From assembly GCA_027623325.1 (NCBI GenBank), contig JAQBXY010000005.1, positions 114,020 to 178,019 of the forward strand: a stretch of 64,000 nucleotides of DNA, given 5' to 3'. Below the pieces are notes generated by a model. That model worked only from the letters and a program-made list of their open reading frames with translations, was not told where the DNA came from and did not search any database. Of the stretch, positions 43,291 through 52,658 are shown one piece after another; positions within the stretch are counted from its first letter, which is position 1, and each line of letters opens with the position of its first letter. Source of the stretch: Gemmatimonadota bacterium (lineage in GTDB: Bacteria; Gemmatimonadota; Gemmatimonadetes; Longimicrobiales; Gaopeijiaceae). Position numbers and translations under genes: made by a program.

Positions 43291-45618
43291 TTATTTCCGG
43301 GTGGCGTCCAGGTACTTCCGGATGCCGTCGTACTGCCCCTGGCCGTCGAGTCCGGCCTCGTGGATGACCATGTCACCGGCGCCGCTGCCCAGATAATGCC
43401 CCTTCATGAAGGGGTGCATCGAGTGGGCCCGACCCACCTCGGACTGAATCCAGCGATACATCGTCGGGAGCGTAAAGCCCGTGATGCCGACGGCGCGACG
43501 CGCGACAGAGTCGTTGAAGACCTTGGCCCTTTCAGCTGCAGGCAGCAGGTCGAAGAGCTCCGGGCTCGCCACGTAGATCACCTCGAGGTCGATGCCCGCT
43601 TCGGCCAGCCGCGGCAGCGCATCCTGCACGAACGCGAGTGTCACGCCGGATCCTTGAAGGACGACGGTCGCTTCGGGGCTACCCTGAGCCGCGCGAAGTC
43701 GGTACACGCCCTTGGCGGCCGCGGAGGCTGGGGCGAGCCCCAGGGCTTCGCGGTCGAGGATCGGCTCATTGGGGCGGGTCACGAACGGCACGATGACCGC
43801 GACTTCGGCCCGGAACGAAGCCGCCATGAGCGGCCAGATCTCTTGAGGCTCCCACGGTGTGAGCGTCACCGCCGTGCCCGGCACGTAGTTCTCGATGTGG
43901 AGCTGCAGCGCCTGGGGGTCGGCATGGGTCGGGCCATCTTCGCCGGTCTTCATGCCCGCGTGTCCGCACTGCAGAATAAACGGCGCGTACCGTTCCTTCC
44001 TGACCTCCTGCTTCATCTGCTGACTGATCGCGTGGACCCGGGCCGGGATGTGCCCGAGCGGGCTGATGAACGCCCCGTAGGAAGCTCCGGCCCCGCAGTG
44101 CTGACCGAACCCCGAAACCCCGCTGAGGATACACGAGAGCCCGTCCTCACAGATGCCGCCCATGGTGAGCGTCCGGCTGCCGGGATTCGTCACGTAGTGG
44201 AAGAACCCGGGGTCGAATCCACTCGACCCGACCGAAATGGCGGTGGACTCGAGGAGGTCGGCCGCCCCGAGCAGAATCGCCCCGTTGGACGCCTGATTCA
44301 AATACCCGAGTACGGCGCCGAGTTGGGTGCGCAGCGGCGTCTTCGAGCCGACCGCGAGCTGGAGGGCGTCCGGTGTGGCTTCCGGCGTGGCGACCTCATA
44401 GATGCGGTCGATATTCGGCGCGCCGGGGCGGGGGGACCGGCCACGCGCGTTGAGCCCGTCACGGGCGGCAACGAGCCGTCCGACCGCTTCGTCACAAACA
44501 TCCCGCGTACTGGCACCGAGGAAGTCCCGCAGGACCTCGAGCGTAGCCCATTGGCACGCTTCGATCGCCTCCGCATCGCCCGGATCCTGAACCTGGGGGA
44601 GGCCGTCGGCCGCAGCACCGAAGAGCGGGCGCAGGGCCTCGATGTAGGCTTGGCTCCCCGTCTTGTGGCCACCACCGTGGGACTTCTTTCCCGTGATGCC
44701 GTAGTGCCATCCCTTCTCGGTTCGATACACGACCGCGGTCGGCTGTCCATTGTCGATTTCGAGCGCCCTGGTCTGTCCCGTCAGTACCTGGCCCATGTCG
44801 AAGCCGTCTTTCACCTGAACGACGTTCCAGTCGTGCAGGTAGAAGAGCTCCATCGGGTCCCACTGGACGTAGTCCCCCCAGCGGTCGTCCTCCCGGGTCA
44901 CCTGATCGGAGTCGATCGACGCCTGATTCCAGTCGAGGTGGCAGATGGCGTTGTGCAGTCCGGACGATCCGGCCGCGGCCAGCGACTCGTACACCCGGCC
45001 CGGTGTGAGCCCCCCCTCGCCTTCGAGAATGTGGACCCGGGGAGCATCCTTGCCGAAGTAGTCCGCGGCACCGATCGCCAGACCGATCGACGAGCCCATG
45101 CCGACGCCGGACGGCCCGGTCGCGATCCGCACGAATGGCGTCATCGGTGTCGGATGCCCGTCGAGTGGCTTCGAGCCGAACTTCCGGAACAGCGGTGTGC
45201 CGTGCTTCGGATTTCTACGGAAACCGAGCAGATCCTCCCAACGCAGACGGAGGTGATCCTCCTTCGGGAGGAGCTCCGGAGCGACGATGCGAGCCATTTC
45301 GTCTCTCAACGCCCACATCGCGTAAAGCCCCGTTGCCTTGTGTCCGGCCGCGAACGACAAGAGATCCTGGTCGCGGCGCATCGGGTCGCCGATGTCGTAC
45401 TGCATCGTGCCGAGCAGTGCAGCCGTCATGATGTGGCCGGCCGAAACAGACCCGCCGGGGTGACCCGACTGCGAGAAGTTGAATTGGATCGCGACGAGCG
45501 ACCGATAGATGAGATCGAATCGGGTCAGGAGCGCCAAAGACTCCACGGACGCGACGTTCTCGTCCGAGCGATCGATCTCGATCCATACGGCTCTGCGGGG
45601 TCCGAATGCTCGGCTCAT
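43291..45618 (-). CDS. Transketolase-like thiamine-diphosphate enzyme
   Basis: This 775-residue protein has the full transketolase order: N-terminal TPP-binding domain (QSGHPGGSVSAGHIM, then RIATGPSGVGMGSSIGLAIG), a pyrimidine-binding domain with the catalytic-type glutamate (GGICEDGLSCIL) and a C-terminal domain. The usual GDG metal motif reads GEG (ILEGEGGLTPGRVYES), and DDN becomes DWN. It is about 110 residues longer than E. coli TktA. It may be a diverged transketolase or a related acyl/ketol transferase. It lies 50 bases before the aminotransferase stop. The very long plus-strand frame over it is a shadow. Confidence 0.8.
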   Translation of the reverse strand: MSRAFGPRRAVWIEIDRSDENVASVESLALLTRFDLIYRSLVAIQFNFSQSGHPGGSVSAGHIMTAALLGTMQYDIGDPMRRDQDLLSFAAGHKATGLYAMWALRDEMARIVAPELLPKEDHLRLRWEDLLGFRRNPKHGTPLFRKFGSKPLDGHPTPMTPFVRIATGPSGVGMGSSIGLAIGAADYFGKDAPRVHILEGEGGLTPGRVYESLAAAGSSGLHNAICHLDWNQASIDSDQVTREDDRWGDYVQWDPMELFYLHDWNVVQVKDGFDMGQVLTGQTRALEIDNGQPTAVVYRTEKGWHYGITGKKSHGGGHKTGSQAYIEALRPLFGAAADGLPQVQDPGDAEAIEACQWATLEVLRDFLGASTRDVCDEAVGRLVAARDGLNARGRSPRPGAPNIDRIYEVATPEATPDALQLAVGSKTPLRTQLGAVLGYLNQASNGAILLGAADLLESTAISVGSSGFDPGFFHYVTNPGSRTLTMGGICEDGLSCILSGVSGFGQHCGAGASYGAFISPLGHIPARVHAISQQMKQEVRKERYAPFILQCGHAGMKTGEDGPTHADPQALQLHIENYVPGTAVTLTPWEPQEIWPLMAASFRAEVAVIVPFVTRPNEPILDREALGLAPASAAAKGVYRLRAAQGSPEATVVLQGSGVTLAFVQDALPRLAEAGIDLEVIYVASPELFDLLPAAERAKVFNDSVARRAVGITGFTLPTMYRWIQSEVGRAHSMHPFMKGHYLGSGAGDMVIHEAGLDGQGQYDGIRKYLDATRK

Positions 45619-45668
45619 GAGTTCTAATGTTCTGGTGAAGTCGATGCGCCGATCGGCGCAGGCTCGAA

Positions 45669-46991
45669 CTACAAGGTCAGGCGAACCCCGGAGCGGAGGA
45701 AGTCCCCGAAGCCGTCTACGTCCCGAGACGCATCGTCGATCCGCCGCACGGCTTCCGCGAGCTCGTCGTCCGCGTTCGCGATCGAAAGGCGAAGGAAGTG
45801 TTGCCCCTCGCTGCCCAGGGCACAGAACGAACGGCGGTCCATGGTGGCGACGTTGTAGTTGTGGAGGAGAAAGAGCTGAAAGAGCGTGGATGGGCTCGTC
45901 TCTTGGCGGACCTCGTCGGGAAGCGCCTCGTAGGCCTCAATTGCTCCGAGTCGGTCGAGGACATCGCCGACATTCGGAAACACGTAGAACGCGCCTTTCG
46001 GATTCTGGCAGCTGACGCCATCGATCGCGTTCAGGCCGGCTACCACCTGATCCCGGCGTCGCTGGAACGCCTCGACCATCGTACGGATGGCCGGTGCACT
46101 CTCGGGTGATTCGAGCGCCTCGATGGCTCCCCACTGATTGTAGGGAGGAATCGACGCGAAGTAGTTGATGGCGAGTTTCCTGTGGATCAGCGCTTCGGCG
46201 ACCGTCGGATAGACGGCCCAACCGACCCGGCCCCCAGTCCAGGCGTACGTCTTCGAGACACCGGACGCGATGATGGTGCGGGCCTCCATGCCCGGCATCG
46301 ATGCGATCGACACGTGCGTGTCGCCGTCGAAGGTGATCGCCTCATACGCTTCGTCGGAGTACACGCGGACGTCCGAATCCGTCTTCTCGAGGATCAACTC
46401 GGAGAGTCCCTCGAGCTGCGCCCGTGTCGCCACGCCACCCGTCGGATTCGACGGAAAGTTGAGGAAGATCAGACCGGTCTTTTCCGTGATCAGCGGTTCG
46501 AGCTGCGTCCGGGTGAGTCCGAAACCCTCCTCCTCCCGGAGGACTACCGGGACCGGGACACACTTGAAGTAGGGAATGAAGGACTCGAACAAGGGGTAGC
46601 CGGGTGACGGGTAGATCACCTCTTCGCCGGCCTCGCTGTACGCCATGTGGGCGAAGCCGATCGGGGGACGTCCCCCGGGGTAGACCACGACCCTGTTCGG
46701 ATCGATGTCCAGGCCGTTGTGGGCTCCCACCGACCTCGCGATCGCCGCGCGCAGTTCCGGGATCCCCTGAGGGTCACAGTAGGTCGTGAGCCCCTTGTCC
46801 AGCGCCCTCTTCACCGCCTGAACGATGTGGTCGGGGACCGGGAAGTCGGGCTGCCCGATATTGCAGCGGATGACGCGGTCACCACGATCCTCGACGTCGC
46901 GAATCAGCGCGCCGAGCGCGAAGGCTGCCTCCGTACCGATCCGGTGCACGCGGTCGGCGAACAGCGGAGTAGCGGGCGCGGCTGTCGTCAT
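45669..46991 (-). CDS. Pyridoxal-phosphate aminotransferase, class I/II
   Basis: This 440-residue fold-type I PLP enzyme has the PLP-lysine in ASGVSKTYAWTGGRVGW, the aspartate/tyrosine region DVRVYSDEAYEAITFDG and the substrate loop NFPSNPTGGVATR. The N-terminus (ATPLFADRVHRIGTEAAFALG) is characteristic of the aspartate/aromatic aminotransferase Ib group. The keto-acid pair cannot be told from sequence. It leads the minus-strand run aminotransferase - transketolase-like - ppsA and is divergent from the histidine kinase gene. Confidence 0.9.
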   Translation of the reverse strand: MTTAAPATPLFADRVHRIGTEAAFALGALIRDVEDRGDRVIRCNIGQPDFPVPDHIVQAVKRALDKGLTTYCDPQGIPELRAAIARSVGAHNGLDIDPNRVVVYPGGRPPIGFAHMAYSEAGEEVIYPSPGYPLFESFIPYFKCVPVPVVLREEEGFGLTRTQLEPLITEKTGLIFLNFPSNPTGGVATRAQLEGLSELILEKTDSDVRVYSDEAYEAITFDGDTHVSIASMPGMEARTIIASGVSKTYAWTGGRVGWAVYPTVAEALIHRKLAINYFASIPPYNQWGAIEALESPESAPAIRTMVEAFQRRRDQVVAGLNAIDGVSCQNPKGAFYVFPNVGDVLDRLGAIEAYEALPDEVRQETSPSTLFQLFLLHNYNVATMDRRSFCALGSEGQHFLRLSIANADDELAEAVRRIDDASRDVDGFGDFLRSGVRLTL

Positions 46992-47112
46992 AGGATCAGA
47001 TTCTGAGAGTCATCGTGGGTCGGCGAACCGGGGCGACGCACACGGTTTTTTGAGGAATTGCAGAGAGGATCGTGGACGGCGTGCGGTCTCGCAACCCGTT
47101 GCCGGGGGATCC

Positions 47113-48933
47113 ATGCCACGGGATCTTCCGGCCATGGATCTCTCCTCCGCCATCGCCTCGTGGTCCGAACTGGCTGCGGCCTACCTGCAGCTCACTGTGA
47201 CGTTGGGGTTGGTGGTGTTGTGCGCGGTCCTGCACCGTCGCTACCAGAGGCGGTACTTCGGGCTTTGGGCGGCCGCTTGGGCGGTCTACGCGCTCCGTCT
47301 CGTTGCGATCATCGCGTTCTTGATCACGGGTGCCCCGGCGTGGCTCTTTTGGCATCAGGTTACGACGGGGTGGACCGCAGCGGCGCTGCTCTGGGCCGCC
47401 CTCGTGTTTGCCCAGCGTACGGAGTGGAAGCCGGCGTACGCCGTGTTCGCCTTCTTCCCCGTCGTGTGGTCGTTCGTCGCCATCTACGTGCTGGATAGCT
47501 TCCTATGGGCCGCTGTGCCCATGGTCCTCTTTCTCAGTGCGACTACAGGAGCCGCCGGATGGGCGTTCCTCCGCTACGATCGGCTCGTGCGGTCGTCTGC
47601 AGCGCGGTTCGTGGGCATCGTGTTGGTCCTGTGGGCTCTTCATCATCTGGACTACCCACTTCTCCGAGCACAGGGGGCCTGGAATCCATGGGGCTACTAT
47701 CTCGATACCCTGCTCGTGATCGGTGTCGGACTCGGAATCGTCTTCCTCGTCCTGGAGGATCTGGATCAGGGTCTGCGGAGTCTGACTGCCCTCTCGGGTG
47801 AGCTGCAGGGCGGCCTCGGTCGAAACGAGCCGATGGCCGAGGCGATGCTTCGTCGTGCCCTGTCCCTGCGCGGCGTACACGGGTCAGCCCTCTGGCTGGC
47901 GACTCCCGAGGGGGGCTCCTTTGTGCAGGGGGCCGGGATCGCGGCCCTATGGCCTTTCGAGGGCGCTCCCGAGCCCGCCCACGAGGGCGCCGAGCGTGTG
48001 CGGGCTGAGGGAGTTCCTCACGTTACGCGCGGAGCCGGAGAAGGTCGACTCGGTACACGCGGCGGTGAGGTGCACGGATACACCGCGGCGCTTCCCGTCC
48101 TGAGCGACGAGGGAGTGCTCGGCGCGCTCGTGGTCGTCGGCGAGGCGCGTGATCCCTTCACCGTGCTCGACAATCGATTTCTGCTTGCCTTCGGTCAGCA
48201 GGTCGGTGCAGCGTTGGCCAATGAGGAACTGCATCGGAATCTCCAGGCGCGCACCGAAGAATTGGAGGCGCTTCAGGCCCGCATGGTGCACCAGCACGAG
48301 GCTGAGCGGAATCGGCTCTGGCGTGAACTCCATGACGAGACCGCTCAGGTCTTGGCTGCCCTCAACCTCCAACTCGGGGTCATCGCCGAGCGAAGTGATG
48401 AGGCGCTCGCGCCAGCGCTCGACCGCGCCAAGACGCTGCTCGGAGAAGGGATCAAGAGCATTCGCCGTGTGACCCGCGATCTCCGGCCCAGTGCGCTGGA
48501 CGACCTCGGTCTTCTTCCGGCACTCCGAGCGCTTGCTCGAGACTTCGAAGATCCCGAACGCCTCCGCGTGGAGGTTCGAGTGCCCCCATCTCCTCCTCGT
48601 CTCAGCCCGCTCGGTGAGGCTGCCCTCTATCGCGCACTCCAGGAGGCGCTCTCGAACGCCCTTCGGCACGGCGCCCAGAGTCGAGTTCAGGTCGTCCTCG
48701 AAGTCGATGAAGGACGTGCGGCGTTGACGATCACCGACGATGGACCGGGCTTTCCGGACGACACCACCAACCGACTCAGAAGCCGCGGCGGACTGGCTGG
48801 TATCCGCGAGCGCGTTTCCGCGCTCGGAGGCGAGCTGTCGCTCCGGAACGGTGATCTCGGGGGTGCTGAGGTGTGTGTTATCATACCCGTCGTCTCGGTC
48901 GGGGCGCATGACAGCGAGGATCCGGATGGGTGA
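47113..48933 (+). CDS. Sensor histidine kinase, NarL/DesK type (HisKA_3)
   Basis: This 606-residue kinase has about seven N-terminal membrane helices (from YLQLTVTLGLVVLCAVLH to LLVIGVGLGIVFLVL), a GAF-like sensor region, and the dimerisation helix with the phospho-acceptor H407 in NRLWRELHDETAQVL. The catalytic domain shows ALQEALSNALRHG (N box), DDGPGF and GGLAGIRERV. I start at the ATG at 47113 behind GGGGGA; a second ATG at 47134 is possible. It overlaps the response regulator start by 8 bases, so they form a cognate pair. The membrane region probably senses a membrane or redox signal. Confidence 0.92.
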   Translation: MPRDLPAMDLSSAIASWSELAAAYLQLTVTLGLVVLCAVLHRRYQRRYFGLWAAAWAVYALRLVAIIAFLITGAPAWLFWHQVTTGWTAAALLWAALVFAQRTEWKPAYAVFAFFPVVWSFVAIYVLDSFLWAAVPMVLFLSATTGAAGWAFLRYDRLVRSSAARFVGIVLVLWALHHLDYPLLRAQGAWNPWGYYLDTLLVIGVGLGIVFLVLEDLDQGLRSLTALSGELQGGLGRNEPMAEAMLRRALSLRGVHGSALWLATPEGGSFVQGAGIAALWPFEGAPEPAHEGAERVRAEGVPHVTRGAGEGRLGTRGGEVHGYTAALPVLSDEGVLGALVVVGEARDPFTVLDNRFLLAFGQQVGAALANEELHRNLQARTEELEALQARMVHQHEAERNRLWRELHDETAQVLAALNLQLGVIAERSDEALAPALDRAKTLLGEGIKSIRRVTRDLRPSALDDLGLLPALRALARDFEDPERLRVEVRVPPSPPRLSPLGEAALYRALQEALSNALRHGAQSRVQVVLEVDEGRAALTITDDGPGFPDDTTNRLRSRGGLAGIRERVSALGGELSLRNGDLGGAEVCVIIPVVSVGAHDSEDPDG

Positions 48934-49585
48934 CAGCAGAATTCGAGTCGTAATCGCGGATGATCACACCGTGGTGCGCCAAGGTATCAAGGGTGTCCTG
49001 GAAGAGGTGGATGGGCTCGAGATCGTGGGTGAGGCCGGCGACGGCGATGAGGCGCTCAAGCTCGTCTCCGAGGTCGATCCCGACGTCGTCGTGCTCGACG
49101 TGAACATGCCGGGGAAGACCGGACTCGAAGTCGCGAAGACGCTACGAGACGGAGGGTCTGGCGTGCGCATCCTGATTCTTTCCATGCACGACGATCCGGA
49201 GTATGTCCTTCAAGCCGTGCGAGCGGGTGCGGACGGATATGTTCTCAAGGACGTGGCGCCGGCCGAACTGCGCGATGCCGTTGTGGCGGTCCACGAAGGC
49301 CGTGAGTACTTCACGGCTCGGGTCACGCAACAGATCAGTGTCGGGCTCCGGCAGGAAATCGAAGAGGAGCAACTCCGGGGTCGGGTCGAATCCCTGACCC
49401 GTCGTGAGACCGAGGTCCTGCGGCTGGTAGCCGAGGGACTGACCAACCGTGAGATCGGAGATCGACTGGAGATCTCGCCGCGTACGGTCGAGACCCATCG
49501 AGAGCGTGTCATGGGCAAGCTCCGCATTCGGACCGTCGCCGGGCTGACCCGCTTTGTGGTGGAGCACGGGCTCGATCGGGAGTAG
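48926..49585 (+). CDS. NarL/LuxR-family response regulator
   Basis: This 219-residue regulator has a receiver domain with acidic residues D12-D13, phospho-acceptor D58 in VVLDVNMPG and the lysine in YVLKDVAP. A LuxR-type helix-turn-helix follows (LTRRETEVLRLVAEGL, TNREIGDRLEISPRTVETH). The start overlaps the kinase gene end. The TonB-dependent receptor gene follows after 150 bases containing an inverted repeat, so it is a natural candidate target. Confidence 0.95.
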   Translation: MGDSRIRVVIADDHTVVRQGIKGVLEEVDGLEIVGEAGDGDEALKLVSEVDPDVVVLDVNMPGKTGLEVAKTLRDGGSGVRILILSMHDDPEYVLQAVRAGADGYVLKDVAPAELRDAVVAVHEGREYFTARVTQQISVGLRQEIEEEQLRGRVESLTRRETEVLRLVAEGLTNREIGDRLEISPRTVETHRERVMGKLRIRTVAGLTRFVVEHGLDRE

Positions 49586-49595
49586 CCACTCGGTC

Positions 49596-49644
49596 CGGAG
49601 ATGTACTGAGGGACTTCCCCCACCGGGTGCCACGTACATCTCCG
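49596..49644. repeat. 11-bp perfect inverted repeat before the TonB-dependent receptor gene
   Basis: CGGAGATGTAC (49596-49606) and GTACATCTCCG (49634-49644) are exact reverse complements with a 27-base spacer. It begins 10 bases after the response regulator stop and ends about 90 bases before the receptor ATG. There is no T-run behind it, so an operator, mRNA structure or weak terminator are all possible. Confidence 0.5.
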
Positions 49645-49735
49645 AATTACCCGTAACCCGCGCCAATTCTAGCTTCTCAGCATCGAAGTCATGTTCGCGA
49701 GGCCATCTGGGCCTCAGATGTCCGGAGAAAACAGG

Positions 49736-51925
49736 ATGGCGTCAAAGCCACGCTCGCCCCGACCCCCCTCAGCCCGTCGTGGCGTAGTTGCCGCGGCTGT
49801 GCTTGCGATCGTTTTGCCCGCTTCCGCAACAAGCGCGCAGGCCGCCGCCACGAACCAGGACACGCTCGTCTATTCGATCGATCCCGTCGTCGTGACCGCC
49901 ACCCGGGGGCCTCGTGAGTTGTCGAGGATCCCCCAGCCCACCTCGGTGGTTCAACGAATCGAGCTGCAGCGGCAGATGCCGAACACGGTCACGGACCTCT
50001 TTCGCACGCTCCCGGGGCTCGACGTGACCGGCGTCGGGGTGAACCAGGGTCGACCGCAGATCCGGGGCCTCAAGGGCCAACGTATTCTCCTGCTGTCCGA
50101 TGGGCTCCGGTTGAACAACTCCCGCCGTCAGCAGGACTTCGGTGAGATTCCGGCGCTGATCGACGTGACCGGCGTCGAGCGCATCGAAGTCGTGCGTGGG
50201 CCGGCGTCCGTCCTGTACGGGTCCGACGCAATCGGGGGAGTTATCAACGTCATCACGCGGACTCCCGAGGTCGACGGGATCCATGGGATGGGTGCCTTCC
50301 GGTATGGAAGTGTGGAGGACCAGTACTCGGGGACCTTCCGACTGCTCGGTCGTTTCGATGCCTTCTCCGTCAGAGCCGGCGGCACCCTTCGGGAGGCGCA
50401 GCCCTACTTCGCGCCGGCCGGCAGCTTCGGTGATATCACGCTCACCGACGATGTGGTCGTCGACGGCACCGGCGCCAAGGACCAGATGTTCGACGTGCGC
50501 CTCGGCCTCGACCTGGGTGGGCATTCCGTCTTCGGGAAGTTCGAACAGTATGACGCCGAGGACTCCGGGTTCGGAAGCGTGAACCCCAGCGCATACGACC
50601 CCACCGGAACCGAGATTCGCATCACGTATCCGACGCAGGTCTTCAACAAGGTCTCGGCCGGGTACCGCATGTCCGACTTGGGGGCGGTGCTCGCGGACCA
50701 GGTCGAGATCCTGGGTTACGGACAGGACAACGAACGGCAGTTGCGCTTCGGTATCGGTCCCTTTCAGGCGGGCCCCGGGACGCTCGAAATCGACAACCTC
50801 AACACCACCGACATACGGACCTATGGGATGCGCGCCGAGGCCCGCAAGCTCGTCACCCCGGCCCTGCTTCTCACCTACGGCGTGGACGCGTGGCGCGATC
50901 GAACGGTCGGTACGGACGAGAACACGACGTTGATGGTCGGCTTCGGTCCTACACCCATCGAGGATGTCAATCAGCGTCCTCAGCTGCCCGAGGCGTCGTA
51001 CTTGAGTCTCGGTGCGTTCCTTCAGGGTGAGATCGAGGCGAGTGATCGCATATCGCTCGTGGCCGGGGCACGGTACCAGCATGTGAACGCGAAGACCTTC
51101 GATACACCTGGGCTCGAGGACCAGACGCCGATCGATCTGACCGACGGTACGTTCGTCGCGTCGATGAACTCCATCGTCCGTCTGACCGACGCGGTCTCCC
51201 TCGTGGGGACCGTCGGTCGAGGCTTCCGCTCGCCCAACCTGATCGAGCGCTTCTTCGACGGCCCGACTCCCGAGGGTGGCGGATATCAGGTCCGTAACGC
51301 CGATCTCGGTCCCGAAACCAGCCTCAACGTCGATCTCGGAGTCCGCTTCCGAGACGGCCCGATCGGCTTCGAGGCGTTCGCTTTCCGCAACAAGATCGAC
51401 GACGGTATCCGGATCACGCCTCTCGGCACTCAGATCAATGGCCAGGACGCGTTTACGAGCACGAACGTCGACGAGTTGCTCTACCGTGGTATCGAGTTCG
51501 GATTCGATGCGAATCTCGGGGCAGGGGTCACCGCTCTGGGCAGCTATACCTGGGTCGACACGGAGGACGTCAAGGACGTCGAGAATCCAGTCGGGGAGTC
51601 ATTCGCCACGAAGCAGAGCGCCACGCTTCGATACGACCTTCCCGGAGGTGGTTTCTGGACCGCGGGCGAGGTGCGCCACAACGGGGATCAGAAGGAAACG
51701 AACTTCGGGTCGTCCAATCCAGTCGGCGGCATCATGCCCGCGTTCACCGTCGTCAATCTGAGAAGCGGAATCAGGGTGTGGCGGTCCGAGTCGGGCATGG
51801 AGCACCAGCTGAACATCGCGCTTACGAATCTGACCAACACGTTGTATGCAGAGTTCGGAAACGTCGGCTTCTTCCGGCCCGAACCCAAACGGAACCTGAC
51901 GTTGAGTTGGCAGGTGACGTTCTAG
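49736..51925 (+). CDS. TonB-dependent outer-membrane receptor
   Basis: This 729-residue protein has a signal sequence (VVAAAVLAIVLPASATSAQA), a short TonB-box-like segment (DPVVVTATRG), a plug domain (LPGLDVTGVGVNQGRPQIRG, VERIEVVRGPASVLYGSDA, GGVINVIT) and a 22-strand barrel ending in WQVTF. The plug and overall size are closest to vitamin B12, haem or colicin-type receptors. No cobalamin riboswitch is seen, so the ligand is open. The start at 49736 follows GGAGA with 7-base spacing. The two-component pair upstream may regulate it. Confidence 0.93.
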   Translation: MASKPRSPRPPSARRGVVAAAVLAIVLPASATSAQAAATNQDTLVYSIDPVVVTATRGPRELSRIPQPTSVVQRIELQRQMPNTVTDLFRTLPGLDVTGVGVNQGRPQIRGLKGQRILLLSDGLRLNNSRRQQDFGEIPALIDVTGVERIEVVRGPASVLYGSDAIGGVINVITRTPEVDGIHGMGAFRYGSVEDQYSGTFRLLGRFDAFSVRAGGTLREAQPYFAPAGSFGDITLTDDVVVDGTGAKDQMFDVRLGLDLGGHSVFGKFEQYDAEDSGFGSVNPSAYDPTGTEIRITYPTQVFNKVSAGYRMSDLGAVLADQVEILGYGQDNERQLRFGIGPFQAGPGTLEIDNLNTTDIRTYGMRAEARKLVTPALLLTYGVDAWRDRTVGTDENTTLMVGFGPTPIEDVNQRPQLPEASYLSLGAFLQGEIEASDRISLVAGARYQHVNAKTFDTPGLEDQTPIDLTDGTFVASMNSIVRLTDAVSLVGTVGRGFRSPNLIERFFDGPTPEGGGYQVRNADLGPETSLNVDLGVRFRDGPIGFEAFAFRNKIDDGIRITPLGTQINGQDAFTSTNVDELLYRGIEFGFDANLGAGVTALGSYTWVDTEDVKDVENPVGESFATKQSATLRYDLPGGGFWTAGEVRHNGDQKETNFGSSNPVGGIMPAFTVVNLRSGIRVWRSESGMEHQLNIALTNLTNTLYAEFGNVGFFRPEPKRNLTLSWQVTF

Positions 51926-51938
51926 TCCGGGCGAGCGA

Positions 51939-52658
51939 ATGCCGACGTTCGTGCACTACATTCCCATCGCCACGACGATCCTCTGTGCATTCTTCGCGCC
52001 GGTGGTCTTCCGGCGGTGGCAGCACCGGAAGCCGGCGCCCCATCTGTTCTGGTGGGGGCTCGGTATCGCCATGTACGGGGTGGGGACGTTCACCGAATCG
52101 TTCACGACACTCTTCGGATGGAACGAGTTCGTGTTTCGAAGCTGGTACATCTCGGGGGCGCTCCTCGGCGGTGCTCCGCTCGCCCAGGGCACGGTCTACC
52201 TGATGTATTCCCGCCGCATCGCCAACCGGATGACGATGGCGCTCATGGTGGTGATCACCGTGGCAGCTGCGGTCGTGATCCTGTCACCGATCGACGCTTC
52301 CGCAGTCGAGGCGCATCGGTTGACCGGTCGCGTGATGGAGTGGCGAGGGGCGCGACTGTTCAGCCCGTTCATCAATACCTATGCAGCGATCTTCCTGATC
52401 GGCGGTGCCGTCGCGTCCGCGTGGCGCTTCCGGAAAGACCCCTCCGCCCGCCACCGCTTCATCGGAAACTGCTACGTCGCGCTCGGGGCCTTGCTACCCG
52501 GTATCGGGGGAGCCGCGACCAGGATGGGGCACACTGAGGTGCTCTACGTGATGGAGCTGATCGGCATCATCCTGATTTGGATCGGCTACACATACAACGT
52601 CCGTCCCGGAGCACGAGGGGCGCCCCGGGAGACGGTAGCGACCGCGACGGGCTTCTAG
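51939..52658 (+). CDS. Integral membrane protein of unknown function
   Basis: This 239-residue protein has seven hydrophobic segments (from HYIPIATTILCAFFAPVVF to ELIGIILIWIGYTY) and short loops. Charged or aromatic residues inside the helices (HLFWWGLGIAMYGVGTFTE) could line a binding site. I cannot assign a family. It begins 13 bases after the receptor gene and is probably co-transcribed. Its stop interlocks with that of a tiny convergent gene in CTAG at 52655-52658. Confidence 0.7.
   Translation: MPTFVHYIPIATTILCAFFAPVVFRRWQHRKPAPHLFWWGLGIAMYGVGTFTESFTTLFGWNEFVFRSWYISGALLGGAPLAQGTVYLMYSRRIANRMTMALMVVITVAAAVVILSPIDASAVEAHRLTGRVMEWRGARLFSPFINTYAAIFLIGGAVASAWRFRKDPSARHRFIGNCYVALGALLPGIGGAATRMGHTEVLYVMELIGIILIWIGYTYNVRPGARGAPRETVATATGF

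Noticed and set aside
42820..45627. A 935-codon open frame on the plus strand over the transketolase-like gene and the start of ppsA.
   Set aside because: It is antisense to genes with clear family motifs, has Arg/Pro/Gly-biased composition and no recognisable domain; long shadow frames are common in GC-rich DNA.
49769..51082. A 437-codon minus-strand frame over the TonB-dependent receptor.
   Set aside because: Shadow frame; the receptor's plug and barrel motifs are on the other strand.
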